From Armatimonadota bacterium (GTDB taxonomy: Bacteria; Armatimonadota; DTGP01; JAKQQT01), in contig DASXVS010000071.1 of NCBI GenBank assembly GCA_036504095.1, positions 62,001-126,000 of the forward strand: 64,000 nucleotides of DNA, written 5' to 3'. Both the position numbers and the translations under genes were made by a program. Below, piece after piece: positions 33,808 through 41,933 of this stretch. Each line of letters opens with the position of its first letter. The stretch's first letter is position 1. The notes beneath the pieces are model-generated. The model made no database searches. It was not told the origin of the DNA and saw only the letters and a list, made by a program, of their open reading frames with translations.

Positions 33808-34962
33808 ATGCCCATCAATATCAGAGCGATGGCGGCCCTCGCCATCCTGGCGGTAACAACTATGACAGCCAACGCAACCAGTTACTTCGGCAAGACCGAC
33901 GTGTTCGCAACCGCGGCCCAATTCGCCCATATCCAGGACTCCGGAGCGCGATATGACGAACGCGCCGGGGGCTTTCGCCTTCTGGATGACCCCGCCGGCG
34001 GCTATGTGAAGGATGGTTCCGTGATCTCTGAAGGCCTCCACTACGGCTTCGGCTTCAATACCGCCGTCGCCTCGTGGAACGCGGACTGCCCCGCGGGAAC
34101 CTGGGTAAAGGTCGAATTGCAGACAAGTACAGACAACGGCGCCGACTGGTCTCCGTGGTTCGAGATGGCCATGTGGGGCGACCCTGTCTTTGTAGACAAA
34201 GATCTCCCCTCGGGCAAGGTCAAGGCGGGCAAAGAGGGCAAGGTCAACGAGGATACGCTGGAACTGGCCGCCAAGGCAACGCGCCTGCGTTACCGCGTGC
34301 GCCTGCATACGGAATACCCGGCGGTCACGCCGGTGGTCTCCCTGATTGCCGTCACCGTAGTTGATAAAACGCACGAGGTTACCCCGGACGACGGACCCGG
34401 CCCCGCGTGGGGCAAGGAGGTGGCGGCCGATTTCCGGTCTCAGCTCTGGGAGGCCGGCGACATTTCATGGCGCATCTGCGGCCCGACTTCCATGGGCATG
34501 GCGCTGACCTCTCACGGGGTGAAGCTGCCCACCGCCGAGGTTGCCCGTGCAGCGTGGGACAACGTCAACCGGATATACGGCAACTGGCCGTTTCTGACTG
34601 CCGCCGGAAGCGACCTGATGCGCCGCAACCTCGACTCCATTCCTTCGCTCCCGGGCAAGCGCAAGGTATGCCACGCGTACGTGTCTTGGCTTCCCGGATG
34701 GAAGCCTGTGGAAGACGAAATCCTCAAAGGCAACCCGGTTGTCATCAGCCTCGCGTTCGCCAAGGGCGTCCTGAGGGGTGGCCCGCTTGATGAGACGGAC
34801 GGGCATCTGATCCTGGTGCGCGGGTTCACGAAGGACGGCGACGTCATCTGCAACGATCCGGCCAGCCGCACCGAGAAGGGTGGCCGGGTTATCTACGACC
34901 GGAAGGAACTGCTTGAAGCCCGGAAGGGCGGCCCGATTATGGTGTTCCACCCTTACGACTAG
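33808..34962 (+). CDS. Secreted C39-like cysteine peptidase domain protein
   Basis: 384 residues. Signal peptide (INIRAMAALAILAVTTMTANA). Residues 25-195 form a beta-rich domain of unknown role. A C39-like papain-fold domain follows: Cys224 in WRICGPTSMGMAL (preceded by W), and His333 in TDGHLILVRGF with Asp in CNDPAS about 18 residues on. This is the Cys-His-Asp order of C39 peptidases. Extracellular; substrate unknown. A gagggaag site lies before the ATG. Not linked to an ABC exporter, so bacteriocin processing is unlikely. Confidence 0.82.
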   Translation: MPINIRAMAALAILAVTTMTANATSYFGKTDVFATAAQFAHIQDSGARYDERAGGFRLLDDPAGGYVKDGSVISEGLHYGFGFNTAVASWNADCPAGTWVKVELQTSTDNGADWSPWFEMAMWGDPVFVDKDLPSGKVKAGKEGKVNEDTLELAAKATRLRYRVRLHTEYPAVTPVVSLIAVTVVDKTHEVTPDDGPGPAWGKEVAADFRSQLWEAGDISWRICGPTSMGMALTSHGVKLPTAEVARAAWDNVNRIYGNWPFLTAAGSDLMRRNLDSIPSLPGKRKVCHAYVSWLPGWKPVEDEILKGNPVVISLAFAKGVLRGGPLDETDGHLILVRGFTKDGDVICNDPASRTEKGGRVIYDRKELLEARKGGPIMVFHPYD

Positions 34963-35098
34963 CCACCCCGTGCTCGCCGGGAACGGTGGGCACGGCGCGA
35001 CCTTGCTTTCCCTGGTTCAATCAAGGTTACCCGTCATGGAACACTGTACTTGAGATACAGGATGTCGTGGGGACATACTCAAGCAAACAGTCCCCCAA

Positions 35099-35830
35099 AT
35101 GGCGAAAGGAACCAGGTTGGAATCGATCAGCATCCGCGAAGCGGCGGAACGGCTTGGGGTGAGCCACAAGGTCATCCGCAGGCTGATTTCGCAGGGTACT
35201 CTGGAAGCGTACAAGCGCCCGGGTTCCCATGGCGCGGAATGGCGCGTCGAAGTGGCTTCGCTGGCGGCCTATCAGGCGGGACAGTCGTCGCCCCGGCACA
35301 ACCCGGTCAGCCGCGTCCGCCTCTCTGTTCCCCCACCCGCGCCGTCGCCGTCGACCGAACGTCCGGAACCGGAATCGTGGGAAGGTGAGCGGGCCTTTTT
35401 GCGCGAGCAAATCTGTCGGCTTACCGACCTCCTCTCCGCGTCTATGGGGAAGGCGCCCCTGTACGCAGCGGAAAGGCCATCTTCAGAGGTGATGGGCGTC
35501 GAAGCCATCACCGTAACCTCCGCCCTGCAAACCTCGCTGGAGTCTGCGCGTCACGAGGGGATCTCTGGTATCGAGCTGTGCACGATCAAGGTTCTCTGGG
35601 GGCGCCCCGTTCTCTGGCGAACGGAAGTCACGGACACTTCCGATGTAGCCGCGCTGGTTCAGGCCATCCTGTCGGACACGGCGGTTTGGGCGGCGCCCGC
35701 CGAGGAACTCGTGTACATCTGGGCGCTCGGTGCGGAGCGGGAGGTCCTCTGGGGGACCGCGTGCGGCCCGGGATGGTTCGGACCGGAATTCGAGGAGACC
35801 CTGCGCAACTGCCGCGTGGAACGCAGGTAG
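35099..35830 (+). CDS. Helix-turn-helix DNA-binding protein with an unknown C-terminal domain
   Basis: 243 residues. An excisionase/MerR-like HTH_17 motif lies at about 8-60 (SIREAAERLGVSHKVIRRLISQGTLEAYK). A proline/basic linker (about 60-95), a short coiled coil (EGERAFLREQICRLTDLL) and a C-terminal domain (about 125-243) follow that I do not recognise. Upstream, cttgag (35049-35054) and ctcaag (35078-35083) form an inverted repeat spaced 23 bp that could be an operator. No Shine-Dalgarno is seen. It ends just before the leu cluster terminator, facing leuB. Probable transcription factor; no target known. Confidence 0.72.
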   Translation: MAKGTRLESISIREAAERLGVSHKVIRRLISQGTLEAYKRPGSHGAEWRVEVASLAAYQAGQSSPRHNPVSRVRLSVPPPAPSPSTERPEPESWEGERAFLREQICRLTDLLSASMGKAPLYAAERPSSEVMGVEAITVTSALQTSLESARHEGISGIELCTIKVLWGRPVLWRTEVTDTSDVAALVQAILSDTAVWAAPAEELVYIWALGAEREVLWGTACGPGWFGPEFEETLRNCRVERR

Positions 35831-35840
35831 AAATGTCGAA

Positions 35841-35866
35841 AAGGGGGAGCCGGCCGGCTCCCCCTT
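35841..35866. terminator. Perfect palindromic bidirectional terminator
   Basis: aagggggagccgg and its exact reverse complement form a 26-base palindrome with zero mismatches. On the minus strand it is followed by TTTTC (reading 35840 downward), so it can end the leu transcript; on the plus strand it lies 11 bp after the HTH gene stop. Confidence 0.7.
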
Positions 35867-35893
35867 CCACGGTTTCAGGCTGACCGGCCCCGC

Positions 35894-36967
35894 TTAACCT
35901 TCGGCGATCGCTGCGCTGACGGCCGCGCCGATCCGGGATGTGGACGCCAGCGTCTTTCCCGGCTGCATGATGTCCGCCGTCCTAAGCCCCTGGCGCAGCA
36001 CGGAAGAGACCGCGGCATCCACCACGTCCGCTTCTTCGTTCAGGCCGAAGGAATAGCGCAGCATCATCGCCGCGGAGCGGATGGCCGCTATAGGGTTGGC
36101 GATGCCCTTGCCGGCGATGTCCGGCGCGGAGCCGTGGATGGGTTCATAGAAGGCGGGAAGGCTGCCGTCCCCCAGGCTTGCCGAGGGCAGCATGCCCAGA
36201 CTGCCGACAAGCATGGATGCCTCGTCGGAAAGGATATCCCCGAACGTGTTCTCGGTGACGATGGTATCGAACTGTGCGGGATTCCGGATCAGCTGCATCG
36301 CGCAGTTGTCCACGTACATGTGGTCCAATGCCACGTCGGGATACTCCTTCGACACGTCGATGACGACTTCGCGCCACAGTTGGCTGCACGCGAGTATGTT
36401 GGCCTTGTCGACGGACGTCAGTTTGCTCTTCCGCCTGCGGGCCGCCTCGAACGCGACCCGGGCGACGCGCTCGACTTCCGGTGCCGAATAGGCCATCGTA
36501 TCCACGGCGGAATCGCCCTCGCGGCCCTTGGGCCGACCGTAGTAGAGGCCGCCTGTCAATTCGCGTACGATGAGGATGTCTACTCCCTTCCCTACCACCT
36601 CCGGCTTTAGAACGGAGAGGCCCGCCAATTCGGCGTCGATGGACGCCGGGCGAAGGTTAGCGTAAAGCCCCTTGCGCAGGGTAAGGAGTGCGACTACTTC
36701 CGGTCGCTGTGCGGGGGGCACGGTGCTGTCGCGCGCGGGATCACCCACAGCGCCGAAAAAGATCGCGTCGCTGTCGCGGCAGACCTTGACGGTTTCGTCC
36801 GGCAGAGCAGAACCCGTGGCATCGAACGCGGCCCACCCTACCAGGGCTTCTTCGAAGGCAAACGCATGCCCGAACCTTGCCGCTACCGCGTCCAGGGTCC
36901 TTCGAGCTTCCCCCACGACCTCGGCGCCGATCCCGTCGCCCGCCAGTATCGCAATCTTCTTGTTCAT
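35894..36967 (-). CDS. leuB: 3-isopropylmalate dehydrogenase
   Basis: 357 residues. LeuB oxidises and decarboxylates 3-isopropylmalate with NAD+ in leucine synthesis. Seen: KIAILAGDGIGAEVVGEA at the start, LLTLRKGLYANLRPA, RELTGGLYYGRP, LTSVDKANILACSQLWREVV, and YEPIHGSAPDIAGKGIANPIA. aaaggag/aaagggag lies 5 bases before the ATG. Last gene of the leu cluster, immediately before a perfect palindromic terminator. Confidence 0.96.
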   Translation of the reverse strand: MNKKIAILAGDGIGAEVVGEARRTLDAVAARFGHAFAFEEALVGWAAFDATGSALPDETVKVCRDSDAIFFGAVGDPARDSTVPPAQRPEVVALLTLRKGLYANLRPASIDAELAGLSVLKPEVVGKGVDILIVRELTGGLYYGRPKGREGDSAVDTMAYSAPEVERVARVAFEAARRRKSKLTSVDKANILACSQLWREVVIDVSKEYPDVALDHMYVDNCAMQLIRNPAQFDTIVTENTFGDILSDEASMLVGSLGMLPSASLGDGSLPAFYEPIHGSAPDIAGKGIANPIAAIRSAAMMLRYSFGLNEEADVVDAAVSSVLRQGLRTADIMQPGKTLASTSRIGAAVSAAIAEG

Positions 36968-36982
36968 AACTCCCTTTCGCCT

Positions 36983-37474
36983 TCAGCCAAGATCATACCA
37001 CAAGCGCTCCATAAACGGCCGGAAACCCACTTCCCGCCAGAACGCCATTGCCGCGGGGTTGTCTGTGGAAACGCTCACCCGGATGCTCTTCAGATGACGC
37101 GTTTCGAACCATGCGCGCGCTTCGGCGAAGAGGCGGCGGCCCACTCCCAATCGCCGGTACGACGGGGACACGCAAGCGTCCGTGATGTACCCGAAATCCG
37201 GATGCGCAAACACCGCGCCACCATACTCCACTCGAGCGGCTAGAAATCCGGCGATGGCCCTTTCCGACTCGGCAATCCAGAGCATATGGTCGGGTGAGCG
37301 CATCGCCGTTGACTTCAGGTGGCGTAAGAATACTTCGCGCGAGCCGGTGCTGCGCTCGTACCGCGCGTCGAGGCGGAGGTGATAGTCCATCAGCTCCTCC
37401 CAGAGGTCGGCCACCGCCGGCAGGTCCTGAACGCGGGCCACACGCACCAATACAGCAGGCTGAGTGTTCACCAT
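36983..37474 (-). CDS. GNAT family N-acetyltransferase
   Basis: 163 residues, one GNAT domain: RVARVQDLPAVADLWEELMDYH, then acetyl-CoA loop PSYRRLGVGRRLFAEARAWFE and PAAMAFWREVGFRPFMERLWYDLG at the end. It lies between leuD (9 bp) and leuB (15 bp), so it is probably co-transcribed with them. No evident connection with leucine synthesis. Confidence 0.88.
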   Translation of the reverse strand: MVNTQPAVLVRVARVQDLPAVADLWEELMDYHLRLDARYERSTGSREVFLRHLKSTAMRSPDHMLWIAESERAIAGFLAARVEYGGAVFAHPDFGYITDACVSPSYRRLGVGRRLFAEARAWFETRHLKSIRVSVSTDNPAAMAFWREVGFRPFMERLWYDLG

Positions 37475-37483
37475 CAGCGATTA

Positions 37484-38047
37484 TCAGGCTCCGAGCATGC
37501 CCGCGGAACGCGCGTATTCAAATACATCGCCGGCTTCAAGTATCGGTAGAATATCGCCCAGCGGCTTCAGCGCAAACTCTTCGCCCGTGGTGATATCGTA
37601 CAGCGTATTGGATTCCAGATCGACGCGAACGGTATCGCCGGTGCGCACCCGGTCCACAAGACGCTCGGGGGTTTCGTACGGAATCAGGTATCCGCCGTTC
37701 ACGGAATTGCGGAAAAATATCCGTGCATAGAACTCCGCTATCACCACCTTGATCCCAGCCTCCGCCAGCGCCAGGGGAGCGTGTTCGCGGGACGACCCGC
37801 ACCCGAAGTTCGTCCCGCCGATGATGACGGTGTAATCGCTCTTGCCGGACTCGCTGTCCACAAACGGCACATGGCCCCCGGGAAGACCCGCCCCTTCCGG
37901 AGGGACGCTGGAGAGCGCGTAGACACCAAACATTCGTCGTTCCTCGGGGATGCTTGTGCTGAACACGAGGTGTTCCGCCGGGATGATCTGGTCCGTGTCT
38001 ATATCATCACCCAATACATATACCTTACCTTCGATGCTTGTTTCCAT
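37484..38047 (-). CDS. leuD: 3-isopropylmalate dehydratase small subunit
   Basis: 187 residues; swivel-domain partner of LeuC. GKVYVLGDDIDTDQIIPAEHL at the start and GTNFGCGSSREHAPLALAEAGIKVVIA are hallmark motifs. It is closer in length to the short archaeal/bacterial type than to enterobacterial LeuD. gaggag lies about 6-7 bases before the ATG, partly inside the preceding DUF815-like gene, whose stop is 3 bp upstream. LeuC is 2.5 kb away in the same cluster. Confidence 0.95.
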   Translation of the reverse strand: METSIEGKVYVLGDDIDTDQIIPAEHLVFSTSIPEERRMFGVYALSSVPPEGAGLPGGHVPFVDSESGKSDYTVIIGGTNFGCGSSREHAPLALAEAGIKVVIAEFYARIFFRNSVNGGYLIPYETPERLVDRVRTGDTVRVDLESNTLYDITTGEEFALKPLGDILPILEAGDVFEYARSAGMLGA

Positions 38048-38050
38048 TAT

Positions 38051-38956
38051 CTACTCCTCGGCGGCGCCATCGAGAGCGTGGCGCCCAATCCAATCATCCA
38101 CAAACTGCCTGGCGGACCGGCCGCTGCGGCCGTGGCTTCGACCCCAGGCCGCCGCGGCCGCCCGGACTTCGGCCGGATCCCCCGCCCGCCGATCGCGTTG
38201 CGCCAGTGCGTCTACAACGGCGAGATACCAGGCCTCGGTCGGTGCGGGGAATCCAAGGCGCAGACCGAACCGGTCCGCGAGAGAGGCCTTCTCTTCGGCC
38301 GCGTCACGCACGTGCAAATCGTCATCGTCGGTCCATGCATTGTCGCCGGCCCGTTTGGGCATGAGATGGCGGCGGTTGGCGGTTGCCACCACGCGCACAT
38401 TCGCCGGCATCGCCTGCACGCCGCCTTCCAGGATCGCCTTCAGTTCGCGCGCCAGCGGATCGTGGTCCTCAAACGCAAGATCGTCCAGCAGCACAATAAA
38501 CGTGTACGGCAGATCCGCGAGGAGGTCCACAACGGACGCCAGGTCCAGCAGTCCCGAGCGGCGCACATCAACGAGCCTGAGCCCTTCAGCGCAATGAGCG
38601 TTCAGCGCCGCCTTCACGATGGACGACTTACCGGTGCCCCGCGCGCCCCACAAGAGCACATGGTTGCACGGCAGTCGGCTCATCAATTGCCGCACATTGC
38701 GGTCGAATGCTGCCCACTGTGAGTCCACCCCTACGAGATCCTGCCGCGTAACGGGGTCCACATGGCGGACGGCCTCAAATACGCCACGATCTACCCTGAC
38801 GCGGTACCGGAACGCGGCGAACGAATCGAAGTCCGGCGGCGCCAGAGCGTTATCCTGGGCGCTCATCAGGCACCCCACGCGGGTTACAAACGCATCCATT
38901 GCGCGTGCCAGGTTGTCTGTGGCCTCTAGACTCACAACGTCCTCACCGTTCACCAT
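38051..38956 (-). CDS. P-loop ATPase of the DUF815 type
   Basis: 301 residues, AAA+-like. Walker A is LLWGARGTGKSSIVKA (about residue 103), Walker B IVLLDDLAFED (about 155) and a sensor-like RVVATANRRHLMPKR (about 188). SLADRFGLRLGFPAPTEAWYLAVV is typical of the DUF815 family. Function unknown in general; I see no partner gene. It is placed directly before leuD with a 3-bp gap, in a biosynthesis cluster where it has no obvious task. Confidence 0.85.
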   Translation of the reverse strand: MVNGEDVVSLEATDNLARAMDAFVTRVGCLMSAQDNALAPPDFDSFAAFRYRVRVDRGVFEAVRHVDPVTRQDLVGVDSQWAAFDRNVRQLMSRLPCNHVLLWGARGTGKSSIVKAALNAHCAEGLRLVDVRRSGLLDLASVVDLLADLPYTFIVLLDDLAFEDHDPLARELKAILEGGVQAMPANVRVVATANRRHLMPKRAGDNAWTDDDDLHVRDAAEEKASLADRFGLRLGFPAPTEAWYLAVVDALAQRDRRAGDPAEVRAAAAAWGRSHGRSGRSARQFVDDWIGRHALDGAAEE

Positions 38957-39056
38957 ACAAACGCATCATCCCGGCAGTCAAACCAATCGTGACGGCCAAA
39001 CGGCGCCGGTATCGGCTATCCTCATCGTATGTTTTCCGGAAGGTCAGAGTGCCGAG

Positions 39057-39971
39057 ATGCCTGAACTCCCCGATATTACAATCTACATCCGCGCCATCGA
39101 GAAGCGGACACTCGGGAAACGCCTGCTCGGATTGCGCCTCTCAGGCCCATTCTTTCTGCGCACCGTAACTCCGCCTGTCTCCGACCTGACAGGGCGCTCC
39201 GTCGTCGCCATGCACCGCCTCGGCAAGCGCATTGTGTTCGAACTCGAGGACGACCGGTTCATCATTCTGCACCTGATGATCGCGGGGAGGCTCCACTGGA
39301 AGCCCGCCTCCGTGAAAATCGGCGGGAAGGTGGCGCTGGCGGCGCTTGACTTCGATACCGGGTGCCTGCTCGTTACCGAAGCCGGGACGAAGAAGCGCGC
39401 ATCGCTCCACCTTGCCCGAGGCAAGGATGCTCTCGCTGCCTACCGCTCTGACGGCTTGGACCTGTTTGCCTGCTCGCAAGAGCAGTTCCGCCATCGGCTG
39501 CGTTCCGAGAACCACACCATCAAGCGCGCCCTCACCGATCCACACCTGTTCTCGGGCGTCGGAAATGCATATTCGGACGAGATTCTGCACCGCGCCCGCA
39601 TGTCACCTTTCGCGCTCACCTCCACGATGACCGAGGAGGACATAGCCCGCCTTCTGGCATCCGCACGGGATGTGCTCTCCGAATGGATCGATCGCCTCGC
39701 CGCCGAAGCGGGCGACGACTTTCCCGAAAAGGTGACCGCGTTTCGCGAAGAAATGGCCGTTCACGGCAAGTACGGGAAGCCGTGTCCCGTGTGCGGCTCT
39801 CCAGTCCAGCGCGTCGTATACGCGGAGAACGAGATGAACTACTGCGTCACCTGCCAGACTGGGGGGAAGCTCCTCGCAGACCGCGGACTATCCCGCCTCC
39901 TCAGATCCGACTGGCCGCGGACTCTGGATGAACTGGAAGGTCTGCGCCGAACCCCAGGCTCCGGACCCTGA
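39057..39971 (+). CDS. Formamidopyrimidine-DNA glycosylase family protein (Fpg/Nei)
   Basis: 304 residues. MPELPD at the N-terminus supplies the catalytic Pro2 and Glu3; LGKRIVFEL carries the conserved lysine around 60. The H2TH region has LTDPHLFSGVGNAYSDEILHRARMSP, and the C-terminal zinc finger has CPVCGSPVQ then CVTCQ (GRxTxxCPxCQ of true Fpg is altered to NEMNYCVTCQ). It may be an Fpg/Nei variant with different damage preference. It is the only plus-strand gene inside the leu cluster, transcribed against it. Confidence 0.87.
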   Translation: MPELPDITIYIRAIEKRTLGKRLLGLRLSGPFFLRTVTPPVSDLTGRSVVAMHRLGKRIVFELEDDRFIILHLMIAGRLHWKPASVKIGGKVALAALDFDTGCLLVTEAGTKKRASLHLARGKDALAAYRSDGLDLFACSQEQFRHRLRSENHTIKRALTDPHLFSGVGNAYSDEILHRARMSPFALTSTMTEEDIARLLASARDVLSEWIDRLAAEAGDDFPEKVTAFREEMAVHGKYGKPCPVCGSPVQRVVYAENEMNYCVTCQTGGKLLADRGLSRLLRSDWPRTLDELEGLRRTPGSGP

Positions 39972-39992
39972 AGGACCGCAACGTCCGCTATC

Positions 39993-40574
39993 TTACTTCC
40001 GGTCGAATCCCAGTGCCCCGTCAACGGCATCCCGTACCCTGTCTAGCGGAATGGGGCCGCAGCCGACATCGAGACATAGGTTCCGGAGTCGCGAAAGGGC
40101 AATGCTCTTCTGGAGGCCAAGAGCGGCTTCGATTTCTAGTTTGCCTAAGACGTAGAACTCCCACTGGGCGACGTCGAGAATGTGACATTCCTCGCGGCAT
40201 TTTGCCGTATGAACACAGAATACGTAGCAGTCGGCCGCTCTCTGCAGCGAATCGCCAAGCGTATTCGTCTGAGCATCCCAGGGAAGACGCTGCCGGATGT
40301 CAAAGACAATGCGACTTGGGCCAAACTGTGGCCAACTCTGTACGTAGCCGGACGACTTCACTTCGATGCCGCAGTCTCGATAGCGGAGATCTACGGCATC
40401 CCATTCGATACGAGCACAATCCACCACTTCCAGAGCTTTGCCTATCAGGTATTCGGCGAAAACGCTGCGAATCCCGTTGCTCACCACGTCGGAATACGCC
40501 CAGGACCAGAAATCCCCGACGGTGGACCTTTCAATCCCGGCAATCTGTGTATCGTGAGGAATCGGCCTCGTCAC
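39993..40574 (-). CDS. Uncharacterised protein with PD-(D/E)xK nuclease-like core
   Basis: 193 residues. DAVDLRYRDCGIEVKSSGYVQSW (Glu71, Lys73 and an upstream Asp around 60-68) fits the PD-(D/E)xK core of restriction-like nucleases, and SRIVFDIRQR with CYVFCVHT look like the following strands. No other family is recognised. The GTG at 40574 overlaps the leuC stop by 4 bp, so it is translationally coupled to leuC. Base composition seems a little lower in GC than neighbours. It may be a defence or mobile-derived gene, or a diverged nonenzyme; activity untested. Confidence 0.68.
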   Translation of the reverse strand: MTRPIPHDTQIAGIERSTVGDFWSWAYSDVVSNGIRSVFAEYLIGKALEVVDCARIEWDAVDLRYRDCGIEVKSSGYVQSWPQFGPSRIVFDIRQRLPWDAQTNTLGDSLQRAADCYVFCVHTAKCREECHILDVAQWEFYVLGKLEIEAALGLQKSIALSRLRNLCLDVGCGPIPLDRVRDAVDGALGFDRK

Positions 40575-41881
40575 ACATACTCCCGCGGGTCTGTTATGTA
40601 GCCATTCAGGGCGCTGGCGGCGACGGTCATCGGGCTGGCAAGGTAAACCTTACCTTCCTTGCTGCCCATCCTGCCCGGGAAGTTGCGGTTCGTCGTGCTG
40701 ATGCAGGATAGCGCGCTGTTCAGCCGCCCGAAAGTGTCGGAAGGCCCGCCGAGACATGCGGCGCAACTGGCCTGGCCAATCTGGGCCCCCGCCTCCTGGA
40801 ATATCTGCCAGAGGCTCTTCCCGTCCACCTTCTCCGTCCAAAGCGCCGCCGCCACTTCCGTGGTGGAAGGCACGACAAACGTGTCCATCTTGACCGTTTG
40901 CCCCTCGAGTATTCTCGCCGCCGCGATGAAGTCGGTGATCTTGCCGCCGGTGCACGAGCCGATGTAGGCCCGGTCCAGTTTTGTGCCCTTCAGTTCGCGG
41001 GCGGTTGTCTTGTTGTCCGGCGAATGCGGTTTCGCGACCGTCGGTTCCAGCTTGCTCACGTCGTAGTGGCGCTCGGAATAGAACTGCGCGTCGGCGTCGT
41101 TCGCCATGGCTTCGTAGTCGGACTTGGTTCCCGCTTTCCTGGTTCGCGCGTCCACGAAGTCCAGCGTCTTCCGGTCCGGCGCGATGATGCCGTTCTTGCC
41201 GCCAGCCTCGATCGCCATATTGCAGAGCGTCATGCGCTCTTCGATATTGAGGTCACCTATCGCCTGGCCGGCGAACTCAAGCGCGCGGTAGGTTGCGCCG
41301 TCCACGCCGATGTCGCCGATAACCTGGAGGATCAGGTCCTTCGCCATGAGATAGGGCGGCATTTCGCCCTCGAAGACGAACCGCATCGTCGGAGGAACCT
41401 TCAGCCACAGCTTGCCGGTGCCCAGGATGAAGCCCGCGTCCGTATTCCCGATGCCCGTCGCGAACTCGCCGAAAGCGCCCGCCGTGCACGTGTGGCTGTC
41501 CGTTCCGAAGAGCACCTCGCCCGGTCGGGTGTGACCTTCCTCGGGCAAGGCAATGTGGCACACTCCCTTGTAGCGCGTCGAGTTGACGTCGTAGTAGTAC
41601 GGCAGATCTTGTTCCTTCACGAAGTCGCGAAGAATGTCGACGTTGCGGTGCGCCTTTTCATCGGCTGTGAAGATGTAGTGATCCGGGATGATGACGACCT
41701 TGCTCTTGTCCCAGACCTTTGCCTCTGCGCCGAACTGCTCTTTGAAGATCTCGATCGTGCCAGGACCGCACACATCGTGCGTCATCAGCACGTCCACGTC
41801 CACCCAGATATTTTCACCCGGTTCCACGCTTGCCTTACCGGCATGCTTCGCCAGGATTTTCTCCGTCATTGTCATAGACAT
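40571..41881 (-). CDS. leuC: 3-isopropylmalate dehydratase large subunit
   Basis: 436 residues. Aconitase-family [4Fe-4S] enzyme: TEKILAKHAGK at the start, GTDSHTCTAGAFGEFATGIGNTD, and the cluster cysteines in IGSCTGGKITD and SCAACLGGP. RNFPGRMGS closes the active site. The start at 41881 matches the family N-terminus; ATG 41902 would add seven residues. LeuA is upstream (52 bp), and a nuclease-like gene overlaps the stop. Confidence 0.95.
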   Translation of the reverse strand: MSMTMTEKILAKHAGKASVEPGENIWVDVDVLMTHDVCGPGTIEIFKEQFGAEAKVWDKSKVVIIPDHYIFTADEKAHRNVDILRDFVKEQDLPYYYDVNSTRYKGVCHIALPEEGHTRPGEVLFGTDSHTCTAGAFGEFATGIGNTDAGFILGTGKLWLKVPPTMRFVFEGEMPPYLMAKDLILQVIGDIGVDGATYRALEFAGQAIGDLNIEERMTLCNMAIEAGGKNGIIAPDRKTLDFVDARTRKAGTKSDYEAMANDADAQFYSERHYDVSKLEPTVAKPHSPDNKTTARELKGTKLDRAYIGSCTGGKITDFIAAARILEGQTVKMDTFVVPSTTEVAAALWTEKVDGKSLWQIFQEAGAQIGQASCAACLGGPSDTFGRLNSALSCISTTNRNFPGRMGSKEGKVYLASPMTVAASALNGYITDPREYV

Positions 41882-41933
41882 ATCAAAACGCTCTTCCGTC
41901 ATTGTGGGCGGCCCGTGTGGGACGCCCGTCTGG

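Noticed and set aside
38619-39056. 146-codon N-terminal extension of the Fpg-family protein
   Set aside because: Fpg needs Pro2 directly after the initiator Met, which fits only the ATG at 39057; the extension is antisense to the DUF815-like gene.
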